From Hyphomonas sp. (GTDB taxonomy: Bacteria; Pseudomonadota; Alphaproteobacteria; Caulobacterales; Hyphomonadaceae), in contig DNFL01000195.1 of the NCBI GenBank assembly GCA_003486945.1, positions 1,976-15,861 on the forward strand: a stretch of DNA of 13,886 nt, read 5' to 3'. Positions 1-6,651 of this stretch are shown in pieces. The notes beneath the pieces are model-generated. The model searched no databases, was not told the origin of the DNA, and saw only the letters and a program-made list of their open reading frames with translations. Within the stretch, counting starts at the first letter, position 1. Each line of letters begins with the position of its first letter. Both the position numbers and the translations under genes were made by a program.

Positions 1-16
1 CCCCCCCCCCCCCCCC
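1..16. repeat. Homopolymeric C tract of 16 bases at the window edge
   Basis: Bases 1-16 are all C. In the reading frame of the acyltransferase they encode five prolines where the family would normally have ordinary domain sequence. This looks like a contig-end or homopolymer artefact more than natural coding sequence, but the window alone cannot decide. Confidence 0.7.
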
Positions 17-417
17 GCCGCAATGGCGAGCCTGTGGGCACCATGCGCCTGCGCTGGTTTGCTGACTTCGCCAAATCCGAACGTTTCGCGGTCGTGCCTG
101 AAGGCCGGGCCACGCAGATTGCCTTTGCCCTGATCGAGGCCGCCTGCCTCGTCAGCGCGCGCAAGGGATACCGCAAGATCCTCGGCCATGCCCAGAAGCG
201 CGTCGCGCCATTCTGGATCCGCCGGGGCGGCGGTTATCTGCGCGAGGACCGGCCTTCCTTTTTCTTCTCCGACCACGAATACGTCGAGATCGTTCGCGAG
301 ATTGATCCGCCAGAAAACCATCTGAACATCAACAGCCCGCCCCTCGAACTCTGCCGCCCCGAAGGCGACTGGGACCGGGAAGGCGTGCTGGAGCGATCCG
401 CGGCGAGGGCGGCATGA
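1..417 (+). CDS. GNAT-family acyltransferase, C-terminal part (5' end cut by window edge)
   Basis: The frame is open from base 1 and ends at TGA 415-417, so the true start lies outside the window. The visible protein begins after a run of prolines encoded by the poly-C tract. It reads GEPVGTMRLRWF, then SERFAVVPEGR, then a helix with ARKGYRKILGHAQ and a strand ending VAPFWIRRGG. This order (core strand, the V-x-P-x-x-R acyl-CoA-binding turn, the following helix, then FW-x-R-x-G) is the second half of a GNAT fold. GNAT enzymes move an acyl group from acyl-CoA to an amine; the substrate here cannot be read. The tail of about 55 residues (YVEIVREIDPPENHLNI) is an extension past the fold. The possible GTG 34 and ATG 43 starts would remove a core strand, so I treat the gene as truncated. 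A small gene follows on the same strand 45 bases downstream. Family call moderate, from motif layout only. Confidence 0.6.
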   Translation, partial: PPPPPRRNGEPVGTMRLRWFADFAKSERFAVVPEGRATQIAFALIEAACLVSARKGYRKILGHAQKRVAPFWIRRGGGYLREDRPSFFFSDHEYVEIVREIDPPENHLNINSPPLELCRPEGDWDREGVLERSAARAA

Positions 418-462
418 CCGGGGCATCCGGCATATGAATGGTCTGGGCGGGGGTAGCGTGAC

Positions 463-822
463 ATGACGAATGATGGAGAGGGCCTCCTTGAACCGGTACC
501 GACCCTGTCGGAAGCCATCGAGATTGCCATCCCGCACATGCGGGCGCTCGCGGCGCCGCTGTCGGCTACCGGCGCCGATTCAGACTCTATGGTTGAAGCC
601 TTTGTCGAAAGCGTTCTCTTCGGCGCGGTCTGGATCCGCCCGCCCTACCGTCCGATCGACATGGCTGATGCGTTTCGCGACGATGTTGTCGCCTCGCACG
701 GCGAGGTCGAGATATTCACCGATGTTGTCGATGGCCCCGGCGGGCGCACCCGCAAGGTCGGCCTGAAATTCGGGGACTATGCGCAATTTGTCCGTACGAC
801 CTTCTGGGAAGGCCAGGGCTGA
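463..822 (+). CDS. Hypothetical protein, 119 aa
   Basis: I do not recognise this protein. It is acidic and apparently soluble: no signal peptide, no membrane segment. The first half is helical in character (LSEAIEIAIPHMRALAAPL, then SMVEAFVESVLFGAVW). It is followed by a PPYRPIDMADAFRDDV segment and a strand-rich end (EVEIFTDVV, RKVGLKFGDYAQFVRTTFW). The ATG at 463 has only a loose G-rich stretch upstream (GGGGG near 450), so the ribosome-binding site is weak. It lies 45 bases after the acyltransferase stop on the same strand and could be co-transcribed with it. Its stop is only three bases from the stop of the convergent NepR-like gene. Coding is supported by length, composition and fit between neighbours. 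Function unknown. Confidence 0.6.
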   Translation: MTNDGEGLLEPVPTLSEAIEIAIPHMRALAAPLSATGADSDSMVEAFVESVLFGAVWIRPPYRPIDMADAFRDDVVASHGEVEIFTDVVDGPGGRTRKVGLKFGDYAQFVRTTFWEGQG

Positions 823-825
823 GGC

Positions 826-1020
826 TCAGTCGGATTTCTTCTGCCCTGCCTCGAACCGGCGGATCGCCTCCAGCAGCTCGGCAAGGCGCGAAGGCACGGG
901 CTCCCGCAGCAGTTCGGAATAGGCCTTGGCCACCGTCCGCGCGAGGGCGTCGGGCAACTGGATCACGCCCGGCATGGCCGTCGGCGCGCCCGTTTCCTCA
1001 TTCTCCTCGTCCGCAGACAC
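826..1020 (-). CDS. NepR-like anti-sigma factor, 64 aa
   Basis: A small protein starting at GTG 1020, with a G-run (GGGGGGG) about 8 bases upstream serving as a possible ribosome-binding site. After an acidic, probably disordered N-terminus (residues 1-20) come two short helices joined by the motif EPVPSRL. Residues 25-60 fit Y-x-x-L-x-x-EPVP-x-R-L-x-x-LL, the hallmark of NepR. NepR holds the general-stress sigma factor EcfG inactive in alphaproteobacteria until phosphorylated PhyR pulls it away. Canonical nepR sits beside ecfG and phyR; neither is in this window, so this may be an orphan paralogue, as some genomes of the class carry. It follows the S9 peptidase gene on the same strand after 123 bases, enough for its own promoter. 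In-frame sequence continues upstream to a TGA with no ATG/GTG/TTG start. NepR assignment is from motif reading only. Confidence 0.65.
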   Translation of the reverse strand: MSADEENEETGAPTAMPGVIQLPDALARTVAKAYSELLREPVPSRLAELLEAIRRFEAGQKKSD

Positions 1021-1059
1021 CTCTTCGTCCCCCCCGGAACCTCGAATCTTCAGAAACTG

Positions 1060-1085
1060 AACGATTCAGCCCCATCACGCAATCC
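1060..1085 (-). promoter_or_regulatory. Weak EcfG-type promoter candidate before the NepR-like gene
   Basis: On the minus strand GGATT (1085-1081) is followed after 17 bases by CGTT (1063-1060), about 40 bases before the GTG start. The EcfG consensus is GGAAC, 16-17 bases, CGTT. The -10 part and spacing fit; the -35 part matches three of five bases. nepR genes are often under EcfG control, which makes the position suggestive, but a match this short can arise by chance. Confidence 0.2.
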
Positions 1086-1138
1086 AAGCGTGAAGTAAAT
1101 CCCCTAACAAAGAGGGTGGCACTTTTTTAAGGCAGGCC

Positions 1139-1156
1139 CGGGATCAGTTGATCCCG
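1139..1156. repeat. Short inverted repeat over the S9 peptidase stop codon
   Basis: CGGGATCA (1139-1146) and TGATCCCG (1149-1156) are perfect 8-base arms around GT. The peptidase stop codon lies inside. No T-run follows on either strand, so it is not a standard intrinsic terminator. It might act as a 3' mRNA end-stabilising hairpin or be coincidental. Confidence 0.4.
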
Positions 1157-3096
1157 AGAATTTCCTGCAGGAACAGGGTTTCCGCCTCGCGCTGTGCCTC
1201 ACGGTTGGACAGTTTGCGGAAGCCATGGCCTTCGTCCATCGCCATCATGAACCAGGTCTTCACCCCGTTCGCCCGGACAGCCGCAAGGATCTGCTCCGCC
1301 TCGGTATAGGGCACGCGGGGATCGTTATATCCCTGCACGACGAACAAGGGCTTGGTGATACGGTGCGCATTCTTCAGCGGCGAGATTTCGTCGAAGAAGG
1401 CGGCAACAACAGGGTCGCGCTCATCGCCGTACTCCTCGCGGCGCAGGTCCACGCGGTAGCCTTCGGTGTTTTCCAGGAAGGTCTTGAAGTCGGAAATGCC
1501 GACGACATCCACTCCGCCTGCAAGCCGGTCGCCATAATCGATCATCGAGGCGAGCACCATGTAGCCGCCATACGATCCGCCATGCACCACCACGCGGCTG
1601 GCATCGAGGTCCGGCTGCGTCGCAATCCAGTCGAGCAGGGCGCCGATATCTTCAACCGATTTCTTGCGGTTCAGGCCATTGTCCAGCGACACATAGGTTT
1701 TGCCGTACCCGGACGATCCGCGCACGTTCGGCACCGCCACCGCCATGCCCAGCTCCTTTGCCCAGTACTGGAAGGCCGAGCTGAAAACGGGGCGCGACTG
1801 GCTCTCCGGTCCGCCATGGATGGAAATGATCACCGGATGCGGGCCGGGGCCTTCGGGGCGGTAGATGAAGGCGGGAATGTCCATACCGTCCGCATTCGGA
1901 TAACTGATCATCTCCGGCGTCAGGAAGGTCTTCGGGTTCAGCCCGCCGGTTTCCGCTTCGGTCCAGCGCGTCAGGTTCAGCGTCGCTATGTCGAACGACC
2001 AGGCATCTGCCGGGCTGGTTGCACCATTGAAGGTGAAGCCAACCTGCGTGCCGCTCGGCGAGAAGGTCAGCCCGCTCGCAATGCCCACCGGCAGGGTCGG
2101 GCCCGGCCGCACATGCCCGCTCGCCACGTCCAGCAGACGGATGGTGCCAAGTCCGCCTTCGTTGAGCGTGAAGGCCACCGTCGTCTCGTCCGGTGACAGG
2201 GTCCAGTCCGACACATCCCAGTCGATATCGCCGGTATAGTTTGTCACCGTTCCATCCGCCCCGAGGCGCACGAGGTTTGCAAACTCGCTGCCCTTGTCCG
2301 TCACGGTCAGCACCGAACCATCGGACAGGAGCGCGCCGCCTGAATACGCGACATCATCGTCGGGATTGATCTCCGTCAGTGCGCCGGTCGCCACGTCCAT
2401 CCTGAACAGGCGGCTCTTGGCGATCGAGATATAGCGCTGCAGCAGCAGCGTGCTGCCATCAGCCGACCAGTCCACCGGCCCAACTGCGCCATCGCCTTCC
2501 AGCGCGACACGCAGGCTCGAAGGGTCTGCCGGATTGGCGATGAGAATATCATTGTTCGGATCGCCTGCCGAAGTGCGTGCCCAGGCCACCAGGCTGCCAT
2601 CATCCGACCAAAGCGCGGAACCGTTGCGCGAGCCCGGCTCGGAATATTGCGTGACATCGCCGGTATTGAGATTGAACAGGTAGGATTGGAAATATTCGTC
2701 CCCGCCCCGGTCCTTGCCAAACAGGAAGGCGCCGCCGGACGGACTGACATCCGCGCTGCCAACAGTCTCTGTGTAGAAGGTCAGCTGCCGGCGCGCGCCG
2801 AGCGGGAAGCGCACTTCATGTATCTGGTTCACATTGCCGAAGCGTGTGGAGATCAGGATGCCGCCATCGCCGGTCCAGTCCTGGAAGCTGTGACCGCGCA
2901 CATTCTCATACCGCTGCAGGCGCTCCTTCAGCGCCGGCGAGGCAGTAGGCACATTTTCCGTCACGAGATTGCCTCGCGTCACGCGTAGCGGGTTTTCCTG
3001 CGCGGTCAGGGTAGCTTCCGGCGCGGCGCCGGTCTGCGCGCAGGCCGCAACGGCCAGCGCAAGCGCGGAAACGATCAGGGCGGGGCGGCGGGTCAT
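1144..3096 (-). CDS. S9 prolyl-oligopeptidase-family serine peptidase, lipoprotein
   Basis: This 650-residue enzyme has the layout of dipeptidyl-peptidase IV / acylaminoacyl-peptidase relatives: an N-terminal beta-propeller (about 60-390, repeated WSxDG, VSPSG and FSPSG blades) and a C-terminal alpha/beta-hydrolase domain (about 400-650). The catalytic triad is visible: Ser508 in GGSYGGYM, Asp592 in GYNDPRVP and His624 in DEGHGF. HGGP at 427-430 forms the oxyanion region. The N-terminus is a lipoprotein signal with lipobox VAAC, so Cys19 would be lipidated; Ala at +2 is compatible with outer-membrane sorting. It likely trims short peptides in the periplasm. I chose ATG 3096 because GGGAG lies six bases upstream; ATG 3126 adds ten residues and has a poorer site. 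The stop codon sits in an inverted repeat (1139-1156). It is divergent from the phosphodiesterase gene, and the NepR-like gene follows on the same strand. Family certain; substrate unknown. Confidence 0.95.
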   Translation of the reverse strand: MTRRPALIVSALALAVAACAQTGAAPEATLTAQENPLRVTRGNLVTENVPTASPALKERLQRYENVRGHSFQDWTGDGGILISTRFGNVNQIHEVRFPLGARRQLTFYTETVGSADVSPSGGAFLFGKDRGGDEYFQSYLFNLNTGDVTQYSEPGSRNGSALWSDDGSLVAWARTSAGDPNNDILIANPADPSSLRVALEGDGAVGPVDWSADGSTLLLQRYISIAKSRLFRMDVATGALTEINPDDDVAYSGGALLSDGSVLTVTDKGSEFANLVRLGADGTVTNYTGDIDWDVSDWTLSPDETTVAFTLNEGGLGTIRLLDVASGHVRPGPTLPVGIASGLTFSPSGTQVGFTFNGATSPADAWSFDIATLNLTRWTEAETGGLNPKTFLTPEMISYPNADGMDIPAFIYRPEGPGPHPVIISIHGGPESQSRPVFSSAFQYWAKELGMAVAVPNVRGSSGYGKTYVSLDNGLNRKKSVEDIGALLDWIATQPDLDASRVVVHGGSYGGYMVLASMIDYGDRLAGGVDVVGISDFKTFLENTEGYRVDLRREEYGDERDPVVAAFFDEISPLKNAHRITKPLFVVQGYNDPRVPYTEAEQILAAVRANGVKTWFMMAMDEGHGFRKLSNREAQREAETLFLQEILGIN

Positions 3097-3174
3097 GTGG
3101 AACTCCCGGGTTTTCTGTTTTGTCATGAGCCTTTGTTTAGTGCGTTTGCCTGCCGCGTCATCACTTTTTCAGGC

Positions 3175-3218
3175 GAGGGGCTTCACATCCCCGATACAAT
3201 CGGGGTCTAAGGCCCCTC
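3175..3218. promoter_or_regulatory. Nested inverted repeat in the divergent promoter region
   Basis: The outer arms GAGGGGC (3175-3181) and GCCCCTC (3212-3218) enclose inner arms CCCCGAT (3189-3195) and ATCGGGG (3199-3205). Both pairs are perfect seven-base complements. The region lies between the S9 peptidase start (3096) and the phosphodiesterase start (3242). TACAAT (3195-3200), a possible -10 element for the rightward gene, falls inside the inner repeat. That would suit a repressor operator; equally, the whole could fold as a two-part stem in a 5' leader, ending 10 bases before the AAGGAG ribosome-binding site (3229-3234). No matching -35 is evident. Confidence 0.5.
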
Positions 3219-3241
3219 AAATGTCCTGAAGGAGCCTATTG

Positions 3242-4546
3242 ATGTTGAAGCAGAAAGTCCGGGCAGCCCTCATTGCTGCGACTGCCGCGCTCCTTGCTGC
3301 CTGCGCGCACGAGAAAGCTCCCGCGCCGGCTTCGCCCGTTGCCGCCGCCGAAACGCCCACCGAACCCGCGCGCGTGCTGCTGATCGGCCTTGATGGACTG
3401 CATCCCTCGATGCTCGACAGCTGGGACGCGCCCAACCTGAAAGCCCTCGCCGCCCGCGGCGTGCGCGCCGAGGCGATGTATCCGGTGATGCCGTCCGTCA
3501 CATTCGTGAACTTCTACTCCCTCGCCACCGGCCTCTATCCCGAACATCACGGCATGGTCGACAATTACCCCTACGACCGCGACGGCCAGCGCCAGTTTGA
3601 CCGCGCCACCGGACCGCAGGAAGAATTCTGGTGGCAGGGTGAGCCGGTCTGGGTGACGGCCGAAAAGCAGGGCCTCTCCACCTCCATCATGTTCTGGCTC
3701 GGCTCTGAAGTGCCGCATGACGGTATCCGCCCGGCGCGCTGGACACCCTACCAGCACGACAAGCCCTATCAGGAGCGCGTCGATGAAGTGCTCGCCTGGT
3801 ATGACGGCGCGGCAGAAAAAAGCCCGCGCTTCGCTGCCATCTATTTCGACCGTGTCGACACGGCCGGCCACTATACCGGCCCGCGTTCCGACAAGACAAA
3901 AGAGGCGGTCGCCGAAGTGGACGGCTATGTCGGCCAGCTCGTCGCGGGTCTCGAGGCGCGCGGCCTGCTCGCCTCCACCACCATCATCGTCGTCTCCGAT
4001 CACGGCATGGCCTGGATCAATCCCGATCAGGTCGTCGATATCGGCGAGTTCCTGGACCTGAAATCCCTCACTGTCTCGCAATTCGCCGGCCCCTATGCCG
4101 GCTCGGCGCATCCTTTCCTGCATGTCTATGGCGAAGGCCCGGCGCTGGAAGCGGCCTATCAAGGCCTCAAGGATTTCCACCCCAACATTCATGTCTACAA
4201 ACGCGGCGAGATGCCCGCGCACTATCATTTCGACCACCCGACGCGCGGGCCCGATCTCTTCATCGTCGGCGATCCCGGCTGGGTCGTGCGCAATGCCGAT
4301 CTTGGCGGTTGGCGCCCGCCAATCCCCGGCATGCACGGCTATGACAACCGTGCCCCGGAAATGAACGCCACCTTCATTGGCGCCGGCCCCATCTTCCCGG
4401 AAGGTGAAGTCGCCGCGCCGTTCGAAAACGTCAACGTCTACAGCTTCATCGCTTGCGCCCTCGGCCTCACCCCGGTTGAGACAGACGGTGACCCAGCCGT
4501 CGTGGCGCAAGTCACCGCCGGCCGCTGCCCGGCGCCGGAAGAATGA
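3242..4546 (+). CDS. ENPP-type phosphodiesterase / alkaline phosphatase superfamily lipoprotein
   Basis: A 434-residue two-zinc enzyme related to nucleotide pyrophosphatase/phosphodiesterases. Visible site residues: Asp51 (IGLDGL); nucleophile Thr87 with Asn90 (SVTFVNFYSLATGLYPEHHG); Asp206 and His210 (RVDTAGH); Asp253 and His254 (VSDHGM); and His365 (GMHGYDN). The full set of family metal ligands appears present, so it should be active. Family members split phosphodiester bonds in nucleotides, nucleotide sugars or lipid head groups; the substrate cannot be told here. The N-terminus is a lipoprotein signal with lipobox LAAC, Cys21, followed by an Ala/Pro-rich linker, so it is probably anchored in the envelope facing the periplasm. 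ATG 3242 is preferred over TTG 3239 because AAGGAG (3229-3234) sits seven bases before it. The length is normal for bacterial members. The regulatory region is shared with the divergent S9 peptidase, and the gene converges on a small lipoprotein gene. Confidence 0.93.
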   Translation: MLKQKVRAALIAATAALLAACAHEKAPAPASPVAAAETPTEPARVLLIGLDGLHPSMLDSWDAPNLKALAARGVRAEAMYPVMPSVTFVNFYSLATGLYPEHHGMVDNYPYDRDGQRQFDRATGPQEEFWWQGEPVWVTAEKQGLSTSIMFWLGSEVPHDGIRPARWTPYQHDKPYQERVDEVLAWYDGAAEKSPRFAAIYFDRVDTAGHYTGPRSDKTKEAVAEVDGYVGQLVAGLEARGLLASTTIIVVSDHGMAWINPDQVVDIGEFLDLKSLTVSQFAGPYAGSAHPFLHVYGEGPALEAAYQGLKDFHPNIHVYKRGEMPAHYHFDHPTRGPDLFIVGDPGWVVRNADLGGWRPPIPGMHGYDNRAPEMNATFIGAGPIFPEGEVAAPFENVNVYSFIACALGLTPVETDGDPAVVAQVTAGRCPAPEE

Positions 4547-4554
4547 CGGTCTAT

Positions 4555-4576
4555 CCTCTCCCGTTTACGGGGGAGG
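4555..4576. repeat. Hairpin of dispersed-repeat type between convergent genes
   Basis: CCTCTCCCGT (4555-4564) and ACGGGGGAGG (4567-4576) form a 10-base stem with one G-U type pair and a two-base loop. It is followed by TGTCACCGAAGG and a G-rich run to about 4602. The wording resembles the intergenic C/G-rich hairpin repeats scattered through many alphaproteobacterial genomes. It occupies most of the 80-base gap between two convergent genes and may serve as a weak bidirectional transcription end, although no T-run follows. Confidence 0.5.
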
Positions 4577-4626
4577 TGTCACCGAAGGCTACGGAGGGGG
4601 GCCAGCAGTGCGGGGCCGGCAACAGC

Positions 4627-5046
4627 TCACTCCTCCAGCTTCTCCATCTCGGCGCTGATGATCTCCATCAGTTCCGGATGCTCGGTCTGGATACGCATCA
4701 GCTCGGTCATCATCCGGCCCTGCGTCTCGACGACCTGGGTATAGTTGCCGCCGAAAATCTGCATCGCCTTCAACGGGTCTGTGTCGTCTTTCAGCACCTC
4801 ACCCATCTTGTTCAGGCCCTCGGCCGCCTTGCTGATCTTGCCTGCCGCAGCCTTGGCGCTCTGCTCGTCCTTCACCGTCTCCAGAGCGTCCGCGATACGC
4901 GTCATCTCGGTCAGGTAGGCCGCGCCGATATCCTGGGCGGAGGAATTCTTGGTGATGTTCTTGCCCTCCGGCGCCCCGCCTTGCCCACACCCCGCCAGCG
5001 CCAGAGCCCCGGCCAGAACCACCGCCGCAAAAAATCCGTTCTTCAT
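4627..5046 (-). CDS. Small lipoprotein of unknown function, 139 aa
   Basis: The start at ATG 5046 is set by GAGGGG a few bases upstream and by a textbook lipoprotein signal: MKNGFF, a hydrophobic stretch, then lipobox LAGC with Cys20. The longer frame from 5121 would put an implausible His/Pro-rich leader before this signal. The mature protein, residues 21-139, is mostly amphipathic helix with many Lys, Glu and Met residues. One block is DIGAAYLTEMTRIADALETVKDEQSA and a second is MMTELMRIQTEHPELMEII, suggesting a helical bundle or coiled coil. No enzymatic motif is seen. It lies 90 bases after the DUF1254 gene on the same strand and is probably the last gene of that unit, though an own promoter is possible. 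Lipoprotein status confident, function unknown. Confidence 0.8.
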   Translation of the reverse strand: MKNGFFAAVVLAGALALAGCGQGGAPEGKNITKNSSAQDIGAAYLTEMTRIADALETVKDEQSAKAAAGKISKAAEGLNKMGEVLKDDTDPLKAMQIFGGNYTQVVETQGRMMTELMRIQTEHPELMEIISAEMEKLEE

Positions 5047-5136
5047 GTCAGTCCCCTCGTCTCCCGGCGCGCCCGCCGATGGATGATGCCCGATAGGACC
5101 ATGATGAGGGCCGGAGGGCAAGTTCGGGGGCGGTCG

Positions 5137-6579
5137 TCACTCTACTGGCTCGATGGCCGGCACGTGCAGAGTTGATGCGCGATAGGCATCAACAAGCGCT
5201 GGCAAAGGCATGTAAATGCGAAGTGTCAGCTTGAAATCGCCGCTTGAGGGTGACGGCAGCCAGTTTGCATCGCGCTCACCGCCGGGAGCGTCTGGCTGGA
5301 CATAAATATCAATCGACCCATCCGCATTGCGCAAAAGGGCATCGCGGCTGCCGATTGCGTAGCGGTTGAGCGCGTTGTCGACGAACTGGAATCGTTCAGC
5401 GTCGTACATGGTCAGCGACCAGAAGCCGAGCTTGCCCGTCTTCGGAATGTCTTCAGCAGAAAAGTGCATCCGGTAGGCGCGTCCCGCGCCCAGCGGCTGG
5501 CCTGAGATGTCGAAGAAATTGTTGTAGTAGAGCGCCTCTTCCGGATCATTGCCCATCAGCCCGACAAGCGCATTGCCTGCCCGTGTCGGATAATCGAAGT
5601 CGTTATCCTTCGACGCGCGGTTTGCTGTCCATCCTGTCGGCGTCGCAGTGCCGCGGGTCCGGCGGATGAGGTTGATCAGCATAGGACCCTCACGCTCAGC
5701 TCTGAGTATTCCAGCCTGGGTGGCTGCATCGAGACTTTCAGGCCGGAAAGGTTCGCCCGGTTTGATTCCGATCCGCCGCATCATCTCGTACATGGCGACA
5801 TGCGAACGGGGTGGCGGATTGTCGATCATCAGATCGGCAACCCGGCGGAAGTAGGCGAAATCACCTTCATAAGCCGTTCGCGCTTTTGCGGGAGGCGGCG
5901 CTGGTCGCGATGTGCTCGGACGGCCGCGCCAATCAGACAGCGCGGTCAGCGACATCTGCTCCTGATACCGGCGTACGGTTCCGAGGTCGGCCTCATCTCG
6001 CACAGCAATGCGCACCGCAATCGACACGAGATTTGTGGGGATCCGGGCAATCTTCACCCCGCGCGGCAACTTTCCGGTCCAGTGCGGGCCCACGAACGCA
6101 ATATCGGTTTTGCGCCCTCCATTGACGCGGGTGGAATAAATGTACGGCTGGTTCTCGATATAGGCATCGGCAACCTGCACCGACACATACCGGTCCTTGA
6201 TGGCGGGCATCCGAAGAATTATCGGCCCGGCGGTGAGGTCGAGTGCGATGCCGGTATAAACCGTGTCATTGTTTGGACTGTAGGGCAGGTCGCCTGCTGC
6301 TGTTGCAAGCTTCGTCATGTGGCCGAGCTGGTTGATCGGCGCAGCCGGTTCGTTTGCAACAGGTGCTGTCAAACGCTCGCGGCGCAGACGTTCGCGCTCG
6401 GTGATGATCAGCGGGAATGTGAAGATGTAGGCCTGCACGGCAGCGGAATAGGCAATCGCCTCCTGAGCCTGAGCATCCTGTTCTTCGGCGGATGGCGCTT
6501 CCTTTGCTGGTTCAGCGATGGCCACGAAAGGGCATATCATCAAAGCCACTGACAACGCAGCGGCGCCTACCTTACGCAT
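5137..6579 (-). CDS. Secreted DUF1254/DUF1214 domain protein
   Basis: A 480-residue protein starting at ATG 6579, with GGGGAGG five bases upstream. A Sec signal peptide (MRKVGAAALSVALMICPFVA) ends at a likely VAIA|EP cleavage after residue 22, so it acts in the periplasm or outside. Residues about 50-205 are DUF1254: FPLI near 55, SPNNDTVYTGIALDL at 101-115, and IILRMP. Residues about 380-465 are DUF1214: FWSLTMYD, a VDNALNRYAIGSRD segment, then DGSIDIYVQPDAP, NWLPSPS and LRIYMP. The pair commonly occurs together in proteins of about this length; their biochemical role is not established to my knowledge. The gene is 72 bases downstream of the PLP enzyme and 90 bases upstream of the small lipoprotein, all on one strand, so an operon is likely but unproven. 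Family confident. Confidence 0.92.
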   Translation of the reverse strand: MRKVGAAALSVALMICPFVAIAEPAKEAPSAEEQDAQAQEAIAYSAAVQAYIFTFPLIITERERLRRERLTAPVANEPAAPINQLGHMTKLATAAGDLPYSPNNDTVYTGIALDLTAGPIILRMPAIKDRYVSVQVADAYIENQPYIYSTRVNGGRKTDIAFVGPHWTGKLPRGVKIARIPTNLVSIAVRIAVRDEADLGTVRRYQEQMSLTALSDWRGRPSTSRPAPPPAKARTAYEGDFAYFRRVADLMIDNPPPRSHVAMYEMMRRIGIKPGEPFRPESLDAATQAGILRAEREGPMLINLIRRTRGTATPTGWTANRASKDNDFDYPTRAGNALVGLMGNDPEEALYYNNFFDISGQPLGAGRAYRMHFSAEDIPKTGKLGFWSLTMYDAERFQFVDNALNRYAIGSRDALLRNADGSIDIYVQPDAPGGERDANWLPSPSSGDFKLTLRIYMPLPALVDAYRASTLHVPAIEPVE

Positions 6580-6651
6580 TCCGTCCTCCCCGGATCACTT
6601 TTTGCGTTGGAGGCGTCTTAGCATCTTCGCCCGCTTGTGTGGAGCGCGTCT

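Noticed and set aside
1086..1143. Possible terminator after the S9 peptidase (short CCCT/AGGG stem and an A/T run near 1122-1130)
   Set aside because: On the transcribed strand the run is A rather than T and the stem is only four bases.
1225..2196. A 323-residue plus-strand open frame antisense to the S9 peptidase
   Set aside because: The peptidase gene is unambiguous and the antisense frame is a His/Arg-rich shadow without motifs.
3236..4510. A 424-residue open frame on the minus strand, antisense to the phosphodiesterase gene
   Set aside because: The plus-strand gene has a complete set of catalytic motifs and a ribosome-binding site. The antisense frame shows no family features and is low in stops because of GC-rich codon use.
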